A stretch of DNA of 64,000 bases from Chitinophaga alhagiae (GCF_003568665.1 NZ_QXMH01000001.1:62001-126000); one strand, 5' to 3'; counted from the first letter of the stretch, positions 8,301 through 16,949 are shown. Made by a program: numbers and translations. Notes: generated by a model not told the origin, from the letters alone.

Positions 8301-8406
8301 CATTGCGGAAAACTGCCCCATACCCGAGCTGAAAGCGGAAGCCAAAGAAAAACTGGCCAAAGCCGAAGCAGAAGAAAAAGCAGGTTCCAAAATCAAACAG
8401 CCTTAA
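5332..8406 (+). CDS. Large periplasmic tetratricopeptide repeat protein
   Basis: A 1024-residue protein made almost wholly of TPR repeats, the helical hairpins that act as protein-interaction scaffolds. The start at 5332 (MKLFTRKNFPL) is preferred over 5215 because it gives a clean signal peptide: basic N-terminus, hydrophobic VLFLVAGITGATAAA and a cut before QQTRIYTEP. Repeats such as AKFEQAYCYFNVKDFQKAQ, and many copies of Y..A...F..ii..yP recur through to residue 1000; the C-terminus is Lys/Glu-rich. The next gene, an outer-membrane barrel, starts 9 bases after the stop and an HU-CCDC81/SPOR gene follows. In Bacteroidota such proteins are often called gliding or cell-envelope TPR proteins, but no specific function is proven. 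The operon suggests a periplasmic bridge between the barrel and the inner-membrane SPOR protein (inference). Confidence 0.9.
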   Translation: MKLFTRKNFPLPPLRVLFLVAGITGATAAAGQQTRIYTEPDKTFKEAQQLFREGKYAVSMQLFKQTIDGISYFKETNRSLVNTDAHYYYAMCALKLQNEDAEKKALDFLKYFNNSAREQMVSFQLARFYFHRNKLTEAIPYYEKASIDNLSNEDIADAKFEQAYCYFNVKDFQKAQPLFASIKEIQNKYYIPANYYFGFISYYNKQYAAALNSFQRVQNEPKYSTVVPYYIAEIYYFQGKQDQLISYAEPLIRKGNMYYEGELKKLVGQAYFEKKDYPKALPYLEEFNENAEEVRKEDVYQLSYTYYQTANLEKAITGFKQLSSEKDSLGQNSMYLLGDCYLRTGQKANARNAFAYSARNSSNARQQEISRFNYGKLSFELGYQDAAIAELTNFINKYPRSEYNKEAREILVQLFANTNNYKEALAIMDMLQEKSPAVLKAYQKIAYGRATQLVNDQQLAEADRLLDVSLSHPYDPQLVQLAQFWKGEIALRQGNADKAITSLQAYFNTGATPVSGEANPQNAAYNMGYSLLKKEQYASALPYFENAQKASGPNAGRIATDALLRTADCHYMLRDFPKATSLYDQVINANQPGADYALYQKSIILGIQGKHTEKLNLLRQLGSQFPTSGFNNEAEMEIADTYLSDERYNDAIPHLKSVLQKQPEGQAAPRALLKLGLAYFNTNQHNTALQYFREVVEKFPNSNEATQALQNVRNIYVDQGKTDDYLALLKASGKSVSASAEDSITYAAAETRFSNGDYAGAIAAFTSYLQKYPSGQFALQASFYKAECLYNNKDYAAALPAYEFVLTRGNSPFAERAALQAAYLNYYQVKDYAKAKEYYEQLNTLATTKDNTLTATRGLLRSNYQLKNWEAVGPLAEQLLSAANISTDDQIIGHFYLGKAQQEKQAYDEAISEFKIVTGLTKSEIGAEARYNVAKCYLDKNDLAAAEKAGFDVIKNTSSYELWTAKAYILLGDVYFRQKDYFNAKATFQSIAENCPIPELKAEAKEKLAKAEAEEKAGSKIKQP

Positions 8407-8415
8407 TCAGAACAC

Positions 8416-10047
8416 ATGAACTTAAAACATATCACAGCGCTATCAGTACTCGGCCTCAGCCTGCCATTTGCCACTCAGGCCCAGAAGGATACGCTCAAGC
8501 AGGAAACAATAGACATCATCTCCAAATACCAGCCCAAGCTGCCCGGCGCGGCCAAGCTCAACCTCACCGCTTCCCTGCCCGGGCTGGATACCACCCGCCC
8601 CAGGCTGGGGTACCAGGTGCCTGCGCTGAACCTGTACTTCATGTACCAGCCGGTGCCCCTGCGGCCGCTGGCGTTGGGAAAAGACACCTCTTCCCTGCAG
8701 TTGCAGAACAATTACGTGAAGCTCGGCTACGGCAACCTCTCTACCCCGCTGGTACAGGCCGGGTTTGGCAGCGGGCGGCAAGACAAGTATAACTTCGGCC
8801 TGTTCTTCAACTACACATCCTCCCAGGGAGATATTGAGAACCAGGACTATACCAATATGAACGTGCTGGCCTCCGGCACCTATTTCAGCCCCCTGTTCGA
8901 GATCAACGGCAGCCTGGGCTACAACCTGAACCGGGTGCACTACTATGGTTATGACCACAGCGTGGAGGAGTTTAAAAAGTCTGACATCCGGCAAACCTTC
9001 AACGAAGTAATTGCCAAGGTGGGGCTAAAAAACCGCCCGCAGAACGACTGGGGCTTCCAGTTCAACCCCAACGCCCAGTTCATTGTGTTCGGGGATGCTT
9101 ATAAAAGGCTGGAAAACACCGTGGTGCTGAAAGCGCCCATCCGCAAGCAGCTGTTTGAGGATATCTGGATCAAGGCGGAAGGTATTGCAGACCTGAGCAC
9201 CTTCAAGCAGGACAATAACGAAACCCTCAACAACAACGTGGCGGCCGTACACCCCGCCGTGGAAGTGACCAAACCGGGCTTCATGCTGCATGCCGGCGTA
9301 AACCCCACCTGGACCAACGGGAAGTTCTACCTGCTGCCAGACATTGTGAACGAGTCTCACCTGATCCGCAAAAAACTCATCCTGAGCAGCGGCTGGATCT
9401 CTTACATAGACAAGAACAATTACCGCAACCTGGCCAACCAGAACCCTTTCATCGGCAACTACCCCGCTACCGTATTCAACACCCGCGTGGAAGAAAAATA
9501 CACGGGCATTAAAGGTACGCTGGGCAGCCACTTCACCTACAACACCAAGTTTGCGTCTGTGATCTGGCGAGACCTGCCGCTGTTCGTGAACGATTCTACA
9601 GACGGAAAAAAGTTTGACGTATACCGGGAAGAAGAGCTGAAGGCCTTCCAGCTGCATGCGGAGATCGGGTATATACAGGAAGAGAAGTTCCAGGCCCGCC
9701 TCACCATGGACTGGTATAACTTCAACAAACAGAAAACGGAGCTGAAGCCCTGGGGGCTGCAGCCGTTCACGGCCAACCTTTTTGCCCAGTACTCTTTCGG
9801 CAAAAAGTTCCACCTGAACGCCAACCTGTACACCCTGAGCGGCACCTATTACAAACTGGTACCCAGCAAAGACTTTGATAAAACACAGCCCGCGCAGGAC
9901 CTGAACGTGGGGGCCGTTTTCAACCTCACCAAAAATTTCAACCTCTGGCTGAACGCCAATAACGTGTTGAATTCCAGGTATGAGCGCTGGAGCGGCTACG
10001 AGAGTTACGGGTTCAACATCCTGGGCGGTATAACGGTTAAGTTTTAA
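8416..10047 (+). CDS. Outer-membrane beta-barrel protein (TonB-receptor-like, no plug)
   Basis: A 543-residue protein with a signal peptide (residues 1-22, cut near ATQA-QKD) followed by repeated amphipathic beta strands rich in aromatic residues and N/G turns, for example LFFNYTSSQGDIENQDY and NLWLNANNVLNSRY. The end, GFNILGGITVKF, has the terminal Phe of outer-membrane barrels. The last 80 residues resemble TonB-dependent receptor barrels, but no plug domain, TonB box or carboxypeptidase-regulatory domain is present, so it is not a normal transporter. It is sandwiched between the TPR gene (9-base gap) and the HU-CCDC81/SPOR gene (36-base gap) and is very likely co-transcribed. Function unknown; an envelope-anchoring or channel role is inference. 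Confidence 0.85.
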   Translation: MNLKHITALSVLGLSLPFATQAQKDTLKQETIDIISKYQPKLPGAAKLNLTASLPGLDTTRPRLGYQVPALNLYFMYQPVPLRPLALGKDTSSLQLQNNYVKLGYGNLSTPLVQAGFGSGRQDKYNFGLFFNYTSSQGDIENQDYTNMNVLASGTYFSPLFEINGSLGYNLNRVHYYGYDHSVEEFKKSDIRQTFNEVIAKVGLKNRPQNDWGFQFNPNAQFIVFGDAYKRLENTVVLKAPIRKQLFEDIWIKAEGIADLSTFKQDNNETLNNNVAAVHPAVEVTKPGFMLHAGVNPTWTNGKFYLLPDIVNESHLIRKKLILSSGWISYIDKNNYRNLANQNPFIGNYPATVFNTRVEEKYTGIKGTLGSHFTYNTKFASVIWRDLPLFVNDSTDGKKFDVYREEELKAFQLHAEIGYIQEEKFQARLTMDWYNFNKQKTELKPWGLQPFTANLFAQYSFGKKFHLNANLYTLSGTYYKLVPSKDFDKTQPAQDLNVGAVFNLTKNFNLWLNANNVLNSRYERWSGYESYGFNILGGITVKF

Positions 10048-10083
10048 ATTGCGTAAACTTGCACACAAATTGAACCGGCCTAC

Positions 10084-10998
10084 ATGTTACAGAACTATAT
10101 AACAGACGTACTTTTCAAGCAGCAGACCTGTTCCATTCCGCAGGTGGGTACGTTCACCATCCAGCACATCCCGGCGCATTATTCAGTGGTGGAGCAGGTG
10201 CTGACGCCGCCCCGCCAGCAGGTGAACTTTGAGACCCGCTGGGAAGACGACGGCTCCTGCCTGCACTGGATATCGCAGAAGGAGAACCTGGTAGAACAGG
10301 TGGCCCGGTTGAAAATGGAAAAATACCTGCAGGATTTCCGCGAAAGCCTGCAAACCGGCCAGCCGGTAGACCTGCCGGGCATTGGCAACCTGCGGCTGGA
10401 CCCCTTCGGCCAGGTGCGCTTTACCCCGCAGGAGCTGCCTGACGCCTGGCAGCCCATTGCCCTGCAGCCCGTACTGCGCCCGGAATCCGCGCCAAAAGTA
10501 TTGCAAGGCAATACCGAGGTGGTCAATCATGAAGTGGTGGAACACACTACCGTAGTGCCGGAAGAGTTTGAAAGCCAGGGCCGCTTCAGGTGGTGGTGGG
10601 TGGCCGTGCCCGCCGTGGTGATTGCCGGGGTGGCGAGCTTCTTTTTACTGAAAGACCAGTTCAGCAACTATACGCCGGTACCCGAAACTACGGCCCCTCC
10701 GCCTCCCGCGCCCGTTGAGGAAGACAGCGTGCAGGTAGCGCCTGTTGTGCCCGCAGAGCCGGTGAGTGACAGCATCACCTATTACGTGGTGTTCCAGACC
10801 TTCAAAACCAGGGAAACCGCGGAAAAGAACCACACCAAACGCCTGGCATGGGGGCACAAGGAAGTAGTGCTGTACACCTCCAAAGATTCTTCGCAATACA
10901 ACCTGGCCGTGAAATTTCATACGCTGCCCGCGGATACCGCGCTGTCAAAAGACGCCGTGTCCCAAAAGTTCTCGGCGCCCGTGAGAATAGAGTACTAG
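10084..10998 (+). CDS. HU-CCDC81 and SPOR domain membrane protein
   Basis: This 304-residue protein has two N-terminal HU-like domains of the CCDC81 type (about 1-60 with IPQVGTFTI, and 62-125 with VDLPGIGNLRLD), a single membrane helix at 169-189 (RWWWVAVPAVVIAGVASFFLL), a Pro-rich periplasmic linker at 198-222 and a C-terminal SPOR domain (231-304). SPOR domains bind denuded peptidoglycan at division sites. HU folds bind DNA in classical members; the CCDC81 clade is predicted, not shown, to bind DNA or protein. Topology places the HU part in the cytoplasm and SPOR in the periplasm. It closes a three-gene operon with a TPR scaffold and an outer-membrane barrel and ends at a strong terminator. 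Confidence 0.88.
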   Translation: MLQNYITDVLFKQQTCSIPQVGTFTIQHIPAHYSVVEQVLTPPRQQVNFETRWEDDGSCLHWISQKENLVEQVARLKMEKYLQDFRESLQTGQPVDLPGIGNLRLDPFGQVRFTPQELPDAWQPIALQPVLRPESAPKVLQGNTEVVNHEVVEHTTVVPEEFESQGRFRWWWVAVPAVVIAGVASFFLLKDQFSNYTPVPETTAPPPPAPVEEDSVQVAPVVPAEPVSDSITYYVVFQTFKTRETAEKNHTKRLAWGHKEVVLYTSKDSSQYNLAVKFHTLPADTALSKDAVSQKFSAPVRIEY

Positions 10999-11023
10999 CC
11001 GCCGCAAGGCATGCATATAAAAG

Positions 11024-11059
11024 AAAAAGACCTGCAATGTTTGTTGCAGGTCTTTTTTT
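11024..11059 (+). terminator. Bidirectional terminator between converging genes
   Basis: AAAAAGACCTGCAA and TTGCAGGTCTTTTTTT flank a 7-base loop. It ends the envelope operon on the plus strand and can also stop the minus-strand reductase gene that ends at 11074. Confidence 0.92.
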
Positions 11060-11073
11060 ATGTGATACATGAT

Positions 11074-11991
11074 CTATGCCCCGTTTTCCTTTGGCGCGGG
11101 CCCCTCCCCTAATATGGCTTTCAGCCCTTCTTCAAAACTGTGCGGGGAATACCCCAGCTCCTTTTCCGCCTTTTCTATGATGAACCCGGTTTTAGCGGGC
11201 CTTTTGGCGGGCTGTTTGAAGCTGGTGGCGTCTACCTTTTCGAACAGGCGGGTATCCAGGTTGAGGTAGTGGGCTACCTGAACGGCCATATCATACGGGG
11301 TGAGCATGTCTTTCCCCGAGAGGTGGAACACGCCCTGCGCGCGTTTGTCAATAATGAGGCGGCAGCCTTCCGCCAGGTCTTGCACAAAGGTGGGCGTACG
11401 CCACTGGTCGTTCACCACCTTGAGTTTCTTTTTCTGCTCCAGGTTGTTCTTTACCCAGGTAATGATGTTGCTGCGGCGCGGGTCATCCGCCAGGCCGTAT
11501 ACCAGTACGGTGCGGGCGATGGCCCAGGGCACTTTGGCCTGTTTAACGATGCGCTCCGCCGCCGCTTTGCTGGCGCCGTAGTAGTTCACGGGGTTGACGG
11601 GGTCATCTTCGCGGTAGGGGCCGCCCAGGCCGTCAAACACAAAGTCTGTAGACAGGAACAGGAAAAACGAGCCTGTTCTTTCCGCGCCCTGCAGCAGATA
11701 ACGGGTGGCGGTTACGTTGGCCATCCAGCAGGCGTCTTTGTTGCGCTCGCAATCATCCGCCTGCGTCATGGCCCCGGCATGAATGATGGCATCCGGCCGG
11801 TGGCGTTCCACCAGGCCTTTCACCCCCGCTTCATCTCCCAGGTTCACTGACTCATACACGTACCCGTCCTGCATTTTCAGCCGGTTGGGCCCCCTGCCCG
11901 TGGCTACTACCTCGTACCCCGGAAGGGCGCTTAAGCGTTGTATGAGGTATTGCCCGAGGAGGCCGTTGCTTCCTGTTACTAAAACTTTCAT
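11074..11991 (-). CDS. RmlD-like extended SDR (sugar-nucleotide reductase type)
   Basis: A 305-residue NAD(P)-dependent extended short-chain dehydrogenase/reductase. The dinucleotide-binding motif GSNGLLGQYL is at residues 7-16 and the catalytic Tyr-Lys pair is in YYGASKAAAE (YxxxK). FLSTDFVFDGLGGPYREDDP with the preceding Ser/Thr is typical of the RmlD/dTDP-4-dehydrorhamnose reductase branch, which makes deoxysugars for surface polysaccharides. No other rml genes are nearby, so the substrate is not certain and MAT2B-like roles are possible. It stands alone between two terminators. Confidence 0.85.
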   Translation of the reverse strand: MKVLVTGSNGLLGQYLIQRLSALPGYEVVATGRGPNRLKMQDGYVYESVNLGDEAGVKGLVERHRPDAIIHAGAMTQADDCERNKDACWMANVTATRYLLQGAERTGSFFLFLSTDFVFDGLGGPYREDDPVNPVNYYGASKAAAERIVKQAKVPWAIARTVLVYGLADDPRRSNIITWVKNNLEQKKKLKVVNDQWRTPTFVQDLAEGCRLIIDKRAQGVFHLSGKDMLTPYDMAVQVAHYLNLDTRLFEKVDATSFKQPAKRPAKTGFIIEKAEKELGYSPHSFEEGLKAILGEGPAPKENGA

Positions 11992-12036
11992 TGGAATATA
12001 ATTAGTCTTTTACCCGTTCATCATGTTAATATACTA

Positions 12037-12070
12037 AAACGCCGCGTAACTGTTGTAGTACGCGGCGTTT
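12037..12070 (-). terminator. Terminator of the prolyl oligopeptidase gene
   Basis: AAACGCCGCGTA (12037-12048) and TACGCGGCGTTT (12059-12070) make a perfect 12-bp stem with a 10-base loop, 19 bases past the peptidase stop on the minus strand. Confidence 0.85.
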
Positions 12071-12088
12071 ATTCGTCCTGAAAAATTG

Positions 12089-14218
12089 TTAAATATTCAT
12101 TCCCAGGTTATACATGGTGAAGGCCCAGACGTCTGCAGCCTCATCTATCAGCTTGGAAGTAGGCTTGCCCGCGCCGTGGCCCGCCTGCGTTTCAATGCGT
12201 ATCAGCACAGGGTTGGCGCCTTTGTGCGCTTCCTGGAGGGTAGCCGCAAACTTGAATGAGTGCGCCGGTACTACACGGTCGTCATGGTCTGCCGTGGTAA
12301 CGAGCGTGGCCGGGTAGGCCGTGCCTTTCTCCAGGTTGTGGAGCGGCGAGTATTTGATCAGGTAATCGAACTGCTCCGGTTTTTCGCTGGAGCCGTATTC
12401 TACCACCCAGGCCCAGCCTATGGTGAATTTCTGGAAGCGCAGCATGTCCATTACGCCTACCGCGGGCAGCGCCACCTTGAATAGTTCCGGCCGCTGCGTC
12501 ATGGCCGCACCTACCAGCAAGCCGCCGTTAGAACCGCCACGGATGGCTATTTTGGAAGGGTTGGTATATTTTTCCCTGACCAGGAACTCCGCCGCGCCAA
12601 TAAAATCGTCAAACACGTTCTGTTTGTTCTGCAACATGCCCCCCTTGTGCCAGGCCTCGCCATACTCGTTGCCACCGCGCAGGTTCACCACCGCGTAAAT
12701 GCCGCCCTGCTCCATGAAGAACAGGTTAGATACGGAGAAACCGGGCGTCATGGGAATATTGAACCCACCATAGCCGTAGAGCAGCAGGGGATTGTTACCG
12801 TCCAGCTTGATGCCTTTTTTGTAAGACAGGAAAACAGGCACGTTGGTACCGTCTTTACTGCTGAAAAACACCTGTTTGGTCTCATACTCCGCCGGGTTGA
12901 ACTTCACTTCCGTTTTGCGGAACAGCTCTGATTTGCCGGCGGCAATATCGTACTTGTAAATGGTGGGCGGCGCCACAAAAGACGTGAAGGTGTAGAACAG
13001 TGTTTTATCTTCCGCCTTGCCGCCAAAGCCGCCTGCCGTGCCGATGCCCGGCAGGTCTATCTGCCGCTCCAGCTGGCCGCTCCTGTCATATTGCATGATG
13101 CGGGTGCTGGCATGTTTCAGGTAGCTGGCAAACAGTTTGCCGCCGGCCGTGCCCACGCCCAGCAGCACTTCATCCTGTTCCGGGATGATAGTTTGCCAGT
13201 GCTCCTTTTCCGGGTTCTTCGGGTCTACCAGCACTACCTTGAAGTTGGGCGCGTTCTGGTTGGTCTTTACCAGCAGCTTGTCTCCCACATTGTCTATCAC
13301 GTCAGGGTCTGTGGCAAAACCTTTGATCAGCAGTTTGAACCCCGTCTGGGACGCATCCTGCAGATCGCGGTACCACAGCTCGTTGCCGCTGGTGCCTTCC
13401 GTGGTGCTCAGGATGAGGAAACGTTCATCTTCCGTTAGCCCGGCGCCGGCGTTGCGGAGGGGGTGTTCCTTGTCTACGTACACCAGTTCGTCCTGCGCCT
13501 GCGCATCGCCCACTTTGTGATAGTACACTTTATGGAACTCGTTCTTTTTAGACAGTTTGCTGTGCTCGTCCGGCGCGTCGTAACGGCTGTAGTAAAAGCC
13601 GTGCCCTTTCCAGGAAAGACCGGAGAACTTGATCCAGTCAAGCGTATCTGCCAATACCTGTTTGGTGGCCACGTCCATTACAAACCCCTGCTGCCAGTCT
13701 GAACCGGCCTTGGCAATGAGGTAGGCGCAGTATTTCCCGTCTTTCGAAAAGCTGAGGCTGCCCAGGGCGGCGGTGCCTTTGTCTGACAGTTTGTTGGGGT
13801 CAATGAACACTTCCGGCGCGCCGGTGAGACCTTTCTGGCGGTACAGCACCGCCTGGTTCTGGAGGCCGTCGTTCTTGTAAAAGTAATAGTGCTCCCCTTC
13901 GCGGAAGGGCGTGCCATAGCGCGGGTAGTTCCACAGTTCTTCCAGTCTCTTTTTGATCTTGTCCCTGAAAGGAATGGCGGAGAGGTAGGCCTGCGTCGCT
14001 TTATTCTGCGCATCCACCCATTCTTTTGTTTCCTCGCTGTGGTCATCTTCCAGCCAGCGGTAAGGGTCCGCAATTTTTTTCCCGTGATAGTTGTCTACTG
14101 TATCTACTTTTCTGGTAACCGGATAGGTAACAGGGATCTGTTGCTGCGCCAGGACGGTACCTGCCGCAAAAGTCATCATTACACTCATGGCAGCTAGCTT
14201 ATTAGTAATAGTTGGCAT
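12089..14218 (-). CDS. Prolyl oligopeptidase (S9A), exported
   Basis: A 709-residue serine peptidase that cleaves short peptides after proline. A signal peptide (residues 1-24, cut near VLA-QQQ) sends it to the periplasm. Residues 30-420 form the beta-propeller lid and 430-709 the alpha/beta hydrolase domain. The triad is Ser563 in GGSNGG, the Asp near 646 in DHDDRVV and His681 in AGHGAGKP; IADPYRWLEDDHSEETKEWV near the N-terminus is a family hallmark. Length and motifs match S9A closely. It is monocistronic, divergent from pfkA. Periplasmic prolyl oligopeptidases are common in Bacteroidota that feed on peptides. Confidence 0.96.
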   Translation of the reverse strand: MPTITNKLAAMSVMMTFAAGTVLAQQQIPVTYPVTRKVDTVDNYHGKKIADPYRWLEDDHSEETKEWVDAQNKATQAYLSAIPFRDKIKKRLEELWNYPRYGTPFREGEHYYFYKNDGLQNQAVLYRQKGLTGAPEVFIDPNKLSDKGTAALGSLSFSKDGKYCAYLIAKAGSDWQQGFVMDVATKQVLADTLDWIKFSGLSWKGHGFYYSRYDAPDEHSKLSKKNEFHKVYYHKVGDAQAQDELVYVDKEHPLRNAGAGLTEDERFLILSTTEGTSGNELWYRDLQDASQTGFKLLIKGFATDPDVIDNVGDKLLVKTNQNAPNFKVVLVDPKNPEKEHWQTIIPEQDEVLLGVGTAGGKLFASYLKHASTRIMQYDRSGQLERQIDLPGIGTAGGFGGKAEDKTLFYTFTSFVAPPTIYKYDIAAGKSELFRKTEVKFNPAEYETKQVFFSSKDGTNVPVFLSYKKGIKLDGNNPLLLYGYGGFNIPMTPGFSVSNLFFMEQGGIYAVVNLRGGNEYGEAWHKGGMLQNKQNVFDDFIGAAEFLVREKYTNPSKIAIRGGSNGGLLVGAAMTQRPELFKVALPAVGVMDMLRFQKFTIGWAWVVEYGSSEKPEQFDYLIKYSPLHNLEKGTAYPATLVTTADHDDRVVPAHSFKFAATLQEAHKGANPVLIRIETQAGHGAGKPTSKLIDEAADVWAFTMYNLGMNI

Positions 14219-14314
14219 ACGTAACTTTTTAAAAAAAATTTACCTTTTATTTGATTAAAATTAAAAATTTAGGTTATTTCATCGAACAACTGATAGGAAA
14301 CTACCAAAAAATGT

Positions 14315-14322
14315 TAATTTTG
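14315..14322 (+). promoter_or_regulatory. Promoter core (TAnnTTTG) of pfkA-pyk
   Basis: TAATTTTG is a perfect match, 87 bases before the pfkA start. No clear TTG at -33. Confidence 0.5.
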
Positions 14323-14409
14323 TGCGCCCTTTAAAAGGACGGAACTAAGGCAAATTACTATGAAATACCATTCGATGTGGCCATAGTAGAAAATATATAA
14401 GATCTCACA

Positions 14410-15390
14410 ATGAAGAAAGTGAACAACATCGCGGTTCTTACCTCGGGGGGCGACGCACCGGGGATGAACGCAGCCATCAGGGCGGTAGTAAGGACCGGTA
14501 TTTACAATCATCTGAATGTGTTTGGCGTAATGTACGGGTATAAGGGGATGTTGACCGGCGAAATTTTTCCTATGGAATCCAAGTCTGTGGCCAACATCAT
14601 CCAGAGAGGGGGTACCGTACTGAAAACGGCCCGTTGCAAGGAGTTCTATGAGCCTGAAGGCCGCAAACGTGCTTATGAAAACCTGAAAAAATTCGGGATA
14701 GACGGACTGGTGGTGATTGGCGGGGACGGCTCTTTCAAAGGAGCGCAGAAGTTCAGCCAGGAGTTCGATATTCCCTGCATAGGCCTCCCCGGCACTATTG
14801 ACAAAGACATTGCAGGTTCCGATTTCACTATTGGTTTTGACACGGCGGTTAACACGGCCGTAGAAGCAATTGACAAGATCCGCGATACGGCGGATGCGCA
14901 TGACCGGCTGTTCATTATTGAAGTAATGGGCCGCGATGCGGGTTATATTGCCCTGCACAGCGGTATTGCCACCGGTGCGGAACACATCCTGATGCCGGAG
15001 CGCAAAACCGATATAGATGACGTGATCAACGAGCTGACCGCCAACGAGCGCCGCCAGAAAATGGTGAACCTCATTGTAGTGGCGGAAGGGGACGAGTTTG
15101 GCGGTGCGGACGAAGTAGCCCGCCACGTAAAGGAAAGAATGCCCCAGCTGGATACGCGGGTGTGCATCCTGGGCCACATCCAGCGCGGCGGCTCCCCCAC
15201 CTGCATAGACCGCCTTATAGCCAGCAGAATGGGCTATGCCGCGGTAACCGCCCTGCTGGAAGGCACCCACAACGTGATGATCGGCATCGTCAACAACAAA
15301 ATTCAGTACACTCCCCTCGAAAAGGCCGTAAAAGCCAAACAGAAAATTGATGCGGAGTGGTTTAAGATTGTAAAAATTCTTGCGAGTTAA
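14410..15390 (+). CDS. pfkA: ATP-dependent 6-phosphofructokinase
   Basis: The 326-residue enzyme phosphorylates fructose 6-phosphate to the 1,6-bisphosphate, the committed step of glycolysis. LTSGGDAPGMNAAIRAVVR at residues 10-28 holds the ATP phosphate loop, GGDGS is at 104-108, and PGTIDKD (D131 the catalytic base, D133) follows. Gly is kept in GGDGS and in PGTID where pyrophosphate-dependent enzymes carry Asp and Lys, so ATP use is inferred. Length matches the bacterial A-type enzyme. The pyruvate kinase gene starts 10 bases after the stop, so both irreversible glycolytic steps are expressed together. Confidence 0.97.
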   Translation: MKKVNNIAVLTSGGDAPGMNAAIRAVVRTGIYNHLNVFGVMYGYKGMLTGEIFPMESKSVANIIQRGGTVLKTARCKEFYEPEGRKRAYENLKKFGIDGLVVIGGDGSFKGAQKFSQEFDIPCIGLPGTIDKDIAGSDFTIGFDTAVNTAVEAIDKIRDTADAHDRLFIIEVMGRDAGYIALHSGIATGAEHILMPERKTDIDDVINELTANERRQKMVNLIVVAEGDEFGGADEVARHVKERMPQLDTRVCILGHIQRGGSPTCIDRLIASRMGYAAVTALLEGTHNVMIGIVNNKIQYTPLEKAVKAKQKIDAEWFKIVKILAS

Positions 15391-15400
15391 ATAAACGTCT

Positions 15401-16891
15401 ATGAGTACAAAAGATCTGTCCAAGTACTTTCACAAAGGAATGGACAATGAAGCCGGACTGGCGCATTCAAAGCAGAAAACCAAGATTGTTGCCACTGTTG
15501 GCCCGGCTTGTGATACCTATGAGAAATTATTGGAGCTCGTAAAGGCAGGCGTGAACGTGTTCCGCCTGAACTTCTCTCACGGGAGCCATGAGGACAAGCT
15601 GAGGATCATCGGGTACATTCGTGAGATCAACCAGACCGAACCTTACAACATTGCCATACTGGCAGACCTGCAGGGCCCCAAGCTGCGTGTGGGAGAGATC
15701 AAGGACAATGCCCTGCCGCTGAAAACGGGAGACATTCTCACCTTCACCACGGAAAAATGCGTGGGTACCATGGAAAAGATCTACGTATCCTACCATGACC
15801 TGCATAAAGACGTGCGCCCCGGCCAGAAAATATTGCTGGACGACGGCAAGATAGAGACCGTAGTGAAAGAAATAACGCCTGACCACCTCATCAAGGCGGA
15901 AGTATTGCTGGGCGGCATACTCTCTTCCAAGAAAGGCTTCAACCTGCCGGATACCAAAGTATCCCTGCCGGCGCTCACGGAAAAAGACGTGGAAGACCTG
16001 GAGTTTATCATTGACCAGGAGTGCGACTGGGTAGCGCTGTCTTTTGTACGCAACGTAAAAGACCTGGGCCTGCTGCGCAAACGCCTGGCGGAGCGCCAGT
16101 CCAAAATGAAGATCATTTCCAAGATCGAAAAGCCGGAAGCCATCCAGAACCTGAAAGAGATCATCTGGGAAAGCGACGGCGTAATGATAGCCCGCGGAGA
16201 CCTGGGCGTGGAGCTGCCCGTAGAGCAGATACCCATGATCCAGAAAGACATTATCCGCAAATGCATTCACCGCGCCAAACCCGTGATTGTGGCCACGCAG
16301 ATGATGGAGAGCATGATAGACCGCACCCGCCCCAACCGCAGCGAGATCACGGACGTGGCCAACGCCGTGCTGGAAGGCGCGGACGCGGTGATGCTGAGCG
16401 GCGAGACCGCCACCGGCAACCACCCTACCCTGGTGATCCAGACCATGCGCAAGATCATTGGCGAAGTGGAAAAGGAAAGCATCATCTACAACCGTAACCT
16501 GATCCCTCACCGTCACTCCCCCACCTTCCTGAGCGATGCGCTGTGCTACAACGCCTGTAAAATTGCGGAAGACCTGGAAGCTGACGCCCTTATAGGCATG
16601 ACGCAGAGCGGTTACACCGGCTTTATGCTGAGCAGCTACCGCCCTAAATCCCCGCTGTTCATCTTCACCAAGGAAAAGACGCTCGTGAACCAGCTGAGCC
16701 TCAGCTGGGGCGTACGCGCCTTCTACTACGGCGAAGAAGAAAGCCTGGACGATATTTTCCATGACCAGATCAACATCCTGAAAGAACGCAGCTTCATCAA
16801 GGCTAACGATGTGGTGGTGAACACCGGCAGCACGCCCATCAAGGAACACCTGCCCACCAACATGCTGAAAATTACGACGGTACCTGAATAA
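15401..16891 (+). CDS. pyk: Pyruvate kinase
   Basis: The 496-residue enzyme makes pyruvate and ATP from phosphoenolpyruvate and ADP. RLNFSHGSHEDK near residue 55, ISKIEKPEAIQN (with the catalytic Lys) and MIARGDLGVELP near 265, and the pyruvate kinase signature region NRSEITDVANAVLEGADAVMLSGETATGNHP are all present; the C-terminal allosteric domain covers about 365-496. An N-terminal extension of about 25 residues precedes the TIM barrel. It is the second gene of the pfkA-pyk operon and is followed by a terminator. Confidence 0.97.
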   Translation: MSTKDLSKYFHKGMDNEAGLAHSKQKTKIVATVGPACDTYEKLLELVKAGVNVFRLNFSHGSHEDKLRIIGYIREINQTEPYNIAILADLQGPKLRVGEIKDNALPLKTGDILTFTTEKCVGTMEKIYVSYHDLHKDVRPGQKILLDDGKIETVVKEITPDHLIKAEVLLGGILSSKKGFNLPDTKVSLPALTEKDVEDLEFIIDQECDWVALSFVRNVKDLGLLRKRLAERQSKMKIISKIEKPEAIQNLKEIIWESDGVMIARGDLGVELPVEQIPMIQKDIIRKCIHRAKPVIVATQMMESMIDRTRPNRSEITDVANAVLEGADAVMLSGETATGNHPTLVIQTMRKIIGEVEKESIIYNRNLIPHRHSPTFLSDALCYNACKIAEDLEADALIGMTQSGYTGFMLSSYRPKSPLFIFTKEKTLVNQLSLSWGVRAFYYGEEESLDDIFHDQINILKERSFIKANDVVVNTGSTPIKEHLPTNMLKITTVPE

Positions 16892-16913
16892 TAAGAGACC
16901 TTACCTTTTTGTT

Positions 16914-16949
16914 GAACGGCCGGCAGCATCTTTTGTTGCCGGCCGTTTT
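16914..16949 (+). terminator. Terminator of the pfkA-pyk operon
   Basis: AACGGCCGGCA (16914-16924) pairs with TGCCGGCCGTT (16937-16947), followed by TTTG; located 22 bases after the pyk stop. Confidence 0.88.

Noticed and set aside
15527-16849. 440-codon frame antisense to pyruvate kinase
   Set aside because: Composition (His/Gln/Val/Phe-rich) is typical of antisense reading of a conserved enzyme gene; no recognisable motif.
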